Source: JBBKWG01 sp037968835 (GTDB lineage: Bacteria; Pseudomonadota; Alphaproteobacteria; Rhodobacterales; Rhodobacteraceae). From it: a stretch of 6,000 nt of DNA. Numbering within the stretch: position 1 is the first letter of the stretch; each line of letters starts with the position of its first letter. The stretch spans positions 1 to 6,000 of the forward strand of contig JBBKWG010000187.1 in assembly GCA_037968835.1 (NCBI GenBank), given 5' to 3'. Position numbers and translations under genes: made by a program. This document shows, in pieces, positions 5,420 through 6,000 of this stretch. Below the pieces are notes generated by a model, which was not told the origin of the DNA, searched no databases, and was given only the letters and a program-made list of their open reading frames with translations.

Positions 5420-6000
5420 CAACTGGCCTTCTTCTTGGCGAGGTGGGGATATTTCTCGGTCAGGAGCGCCCCGTGGTAATAGGTCGCCTTGTAGGGTTCG
5501 GTAGCGCGGATACGGTCCAGCCAGTCGGCGATTTCCGGGTGGTCGTCCCACAGATACCCGAGGTCGATGTCGTCCATGCGCACGATGATCGGCATGATTG
5601 CGATGTCGGGCAGCGTCAGATCTTCGCCCATGATCCACGGACCGCCGGACTCTGAGATCCAGCGCGCCATGCGTTCGACACCGCGCTTCAGACGGCCAAT
5701 GGCCTCGTCCATGTCCTGCTCCGGAAAACCGGTGCGCCCCATCCGCAAAAGGAACTCGCGCCGCAGCGGCTTGCTGTCGGCGAGCGCCTGGAATTCGTCG
5801 TCGGTCATCGTCTGATAGTGGGGCAGAAACGCGAGGTTGTAGCTTGGAATGCGGATCGCGGGCGTCGGCACTTCGTCGATGAAACGCAGCATCGAGCGCA
5901 TCGTGGCGACCCTGGCGGGATCGGCGGGACGCATGGGGGCTGTGTCGGGATAGATGTCTTCGAGGTATTCGAGGATCACGGCGCTGTCGATCACCGGCGT
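5419..6000 (-). CDS. Glutathione S-transferase family protein, 5' end missing
   Basis: The visible 193 residues lack roughly the first 50-60 of a normal GST, which lie beyond base 6000. The fragment begins in the end of the thioredoxin-like domain: TPVIDSAVILEYLEDIYPD contains the cis-Pro and the Asp-Ser pair that bind the gamma-glutamyl part of glutathione, followed by the xIxxYLE helix. The all-alpha C-terminal domain follows (about 27-170) with GEDLTLPDIAIMP at 125-137, the N-capping/hydrophobic-staple motif of GSTs. The catalytic Ser/Cys/Tyr near the N-terminus is not visible, so class and activity cannot be told. A GTG at 5994 is an internal Val codon in this motif, not the start. Its stop overlaps the next start by one base, so it belongs to the same operon. 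Roles could include conjugation, isomerisation or reductive steps in the degradation of an electrophilic compound. Confidence 0.9.
   Translation of the reverse strand, partial: TPVIDSAVILEYLEDIYPDTAPMRPADPARVATMRSMLRFIDEVPTPAIRIPSYNLAFLPHYQTMTDDEFQALADSKPLRREFLLRMGRTGFPEQDMDEAIGRLKRGVERMARWISESGGPWIMGEDLTLPDIAIMPIIVRMDDIDLGYLWDDHPEIADWLDRIRATEPYKATYYHGALLTEKYPHLAKKKAS
5427..5430 (-). promoter_or_regulatory. Ribosome binding site of the YdcZ-type gene
   Basis: AAGG, in a purine-rich AGAAGAAGG run, lies 7 nt before the ATG at 5419 and inside the last codons of the GST gene. It supports the short 146-residue reading of the membrane protein. Confidence 0.6.

Noticed and set aside
3911..5479. A 522-codon open frame on the plus strand
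   Set aside because: It is antisense to the hydrolase and YdcZ-type genes, whose motifs are unmistakable. The translation is charged, low in structure and matches nothing I know; such long antisense frames are common in GC-rich DNA.
5419..5994. GST starting at the GTG at 5994
   Set aside because: The frame stays open to the window edge, and the GTG is the Val of the conserved P-V-I-D-S glutathione-binding motif, so the true start lies outside.

Overview
The window is a densely packed, single-direction stretch of a high-GC bacterial chromosome or large plasmid. All seven recognisable genes lie on the minus strand, so transcription runs from base 6000 towards base 1. The GC-rich coding bias, the protein flavour (a DddP-like M24 protein and an aco-type dehydrogenase) and the very short intergenic gaps suggest an alphaproteobacterium, probably Rhodobacterales-like. 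This taxonomic guess is inference from style, not proof.

In transcription order the genes are: a glutathione S-transferase-like protein, 5' end cut by the window edge (6000-5419); a small YdcZ/DUF606 DMT-type membrane protein (5419-4979); an alpha/beta hydrolase of the 2,6-dihydroxypseudooxynicotine-hydrolase type, which cleaves C-C bonds (4975-3917); a 73-bp spacer with a phased 11-bp repeat; an M24 (creatinase/DddP-like) protein lacking one metal-ligand Asp (3843-2536); and the E1-alpha (2531-1515), E1-beta (1518-520) and E2 (530 to beyond base 1) subunits of a thiamine-diphosphate 2-oxoacid/acetoin-type dehydrogenase complex. Junctions overlap by 1, 4 and 11 nt or are separated by 3-4 nt. 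The one exception is the 73-bp spacer in front of the M24 gene. No promoter, terminator, RNA gene, mobile element or CRISPR is visible. The operon start lies right of base 6000 and its end left of base 1. No E3 (dihydrolipoamide dehydrogenase) gene is in view.

Taken together this looks like a catabolic operon. A C-C hydrolase and an M24 amidase/lyase-like enzyme could break down a small, perhaps nitrogen- or ketone-bearing, organic compound. A TPP/lipoyl dehydrogenase complex could then turn the resulting 2-oxoacid or acetoin-like fragment into an acyl-CoA. The substrate cannot be read from the sequence. The most unusual points are the helically phased repeat, the Asp-to-Cys change in the M24 metal site and a non-canonical peripheral-subunit-binding domain in E2.
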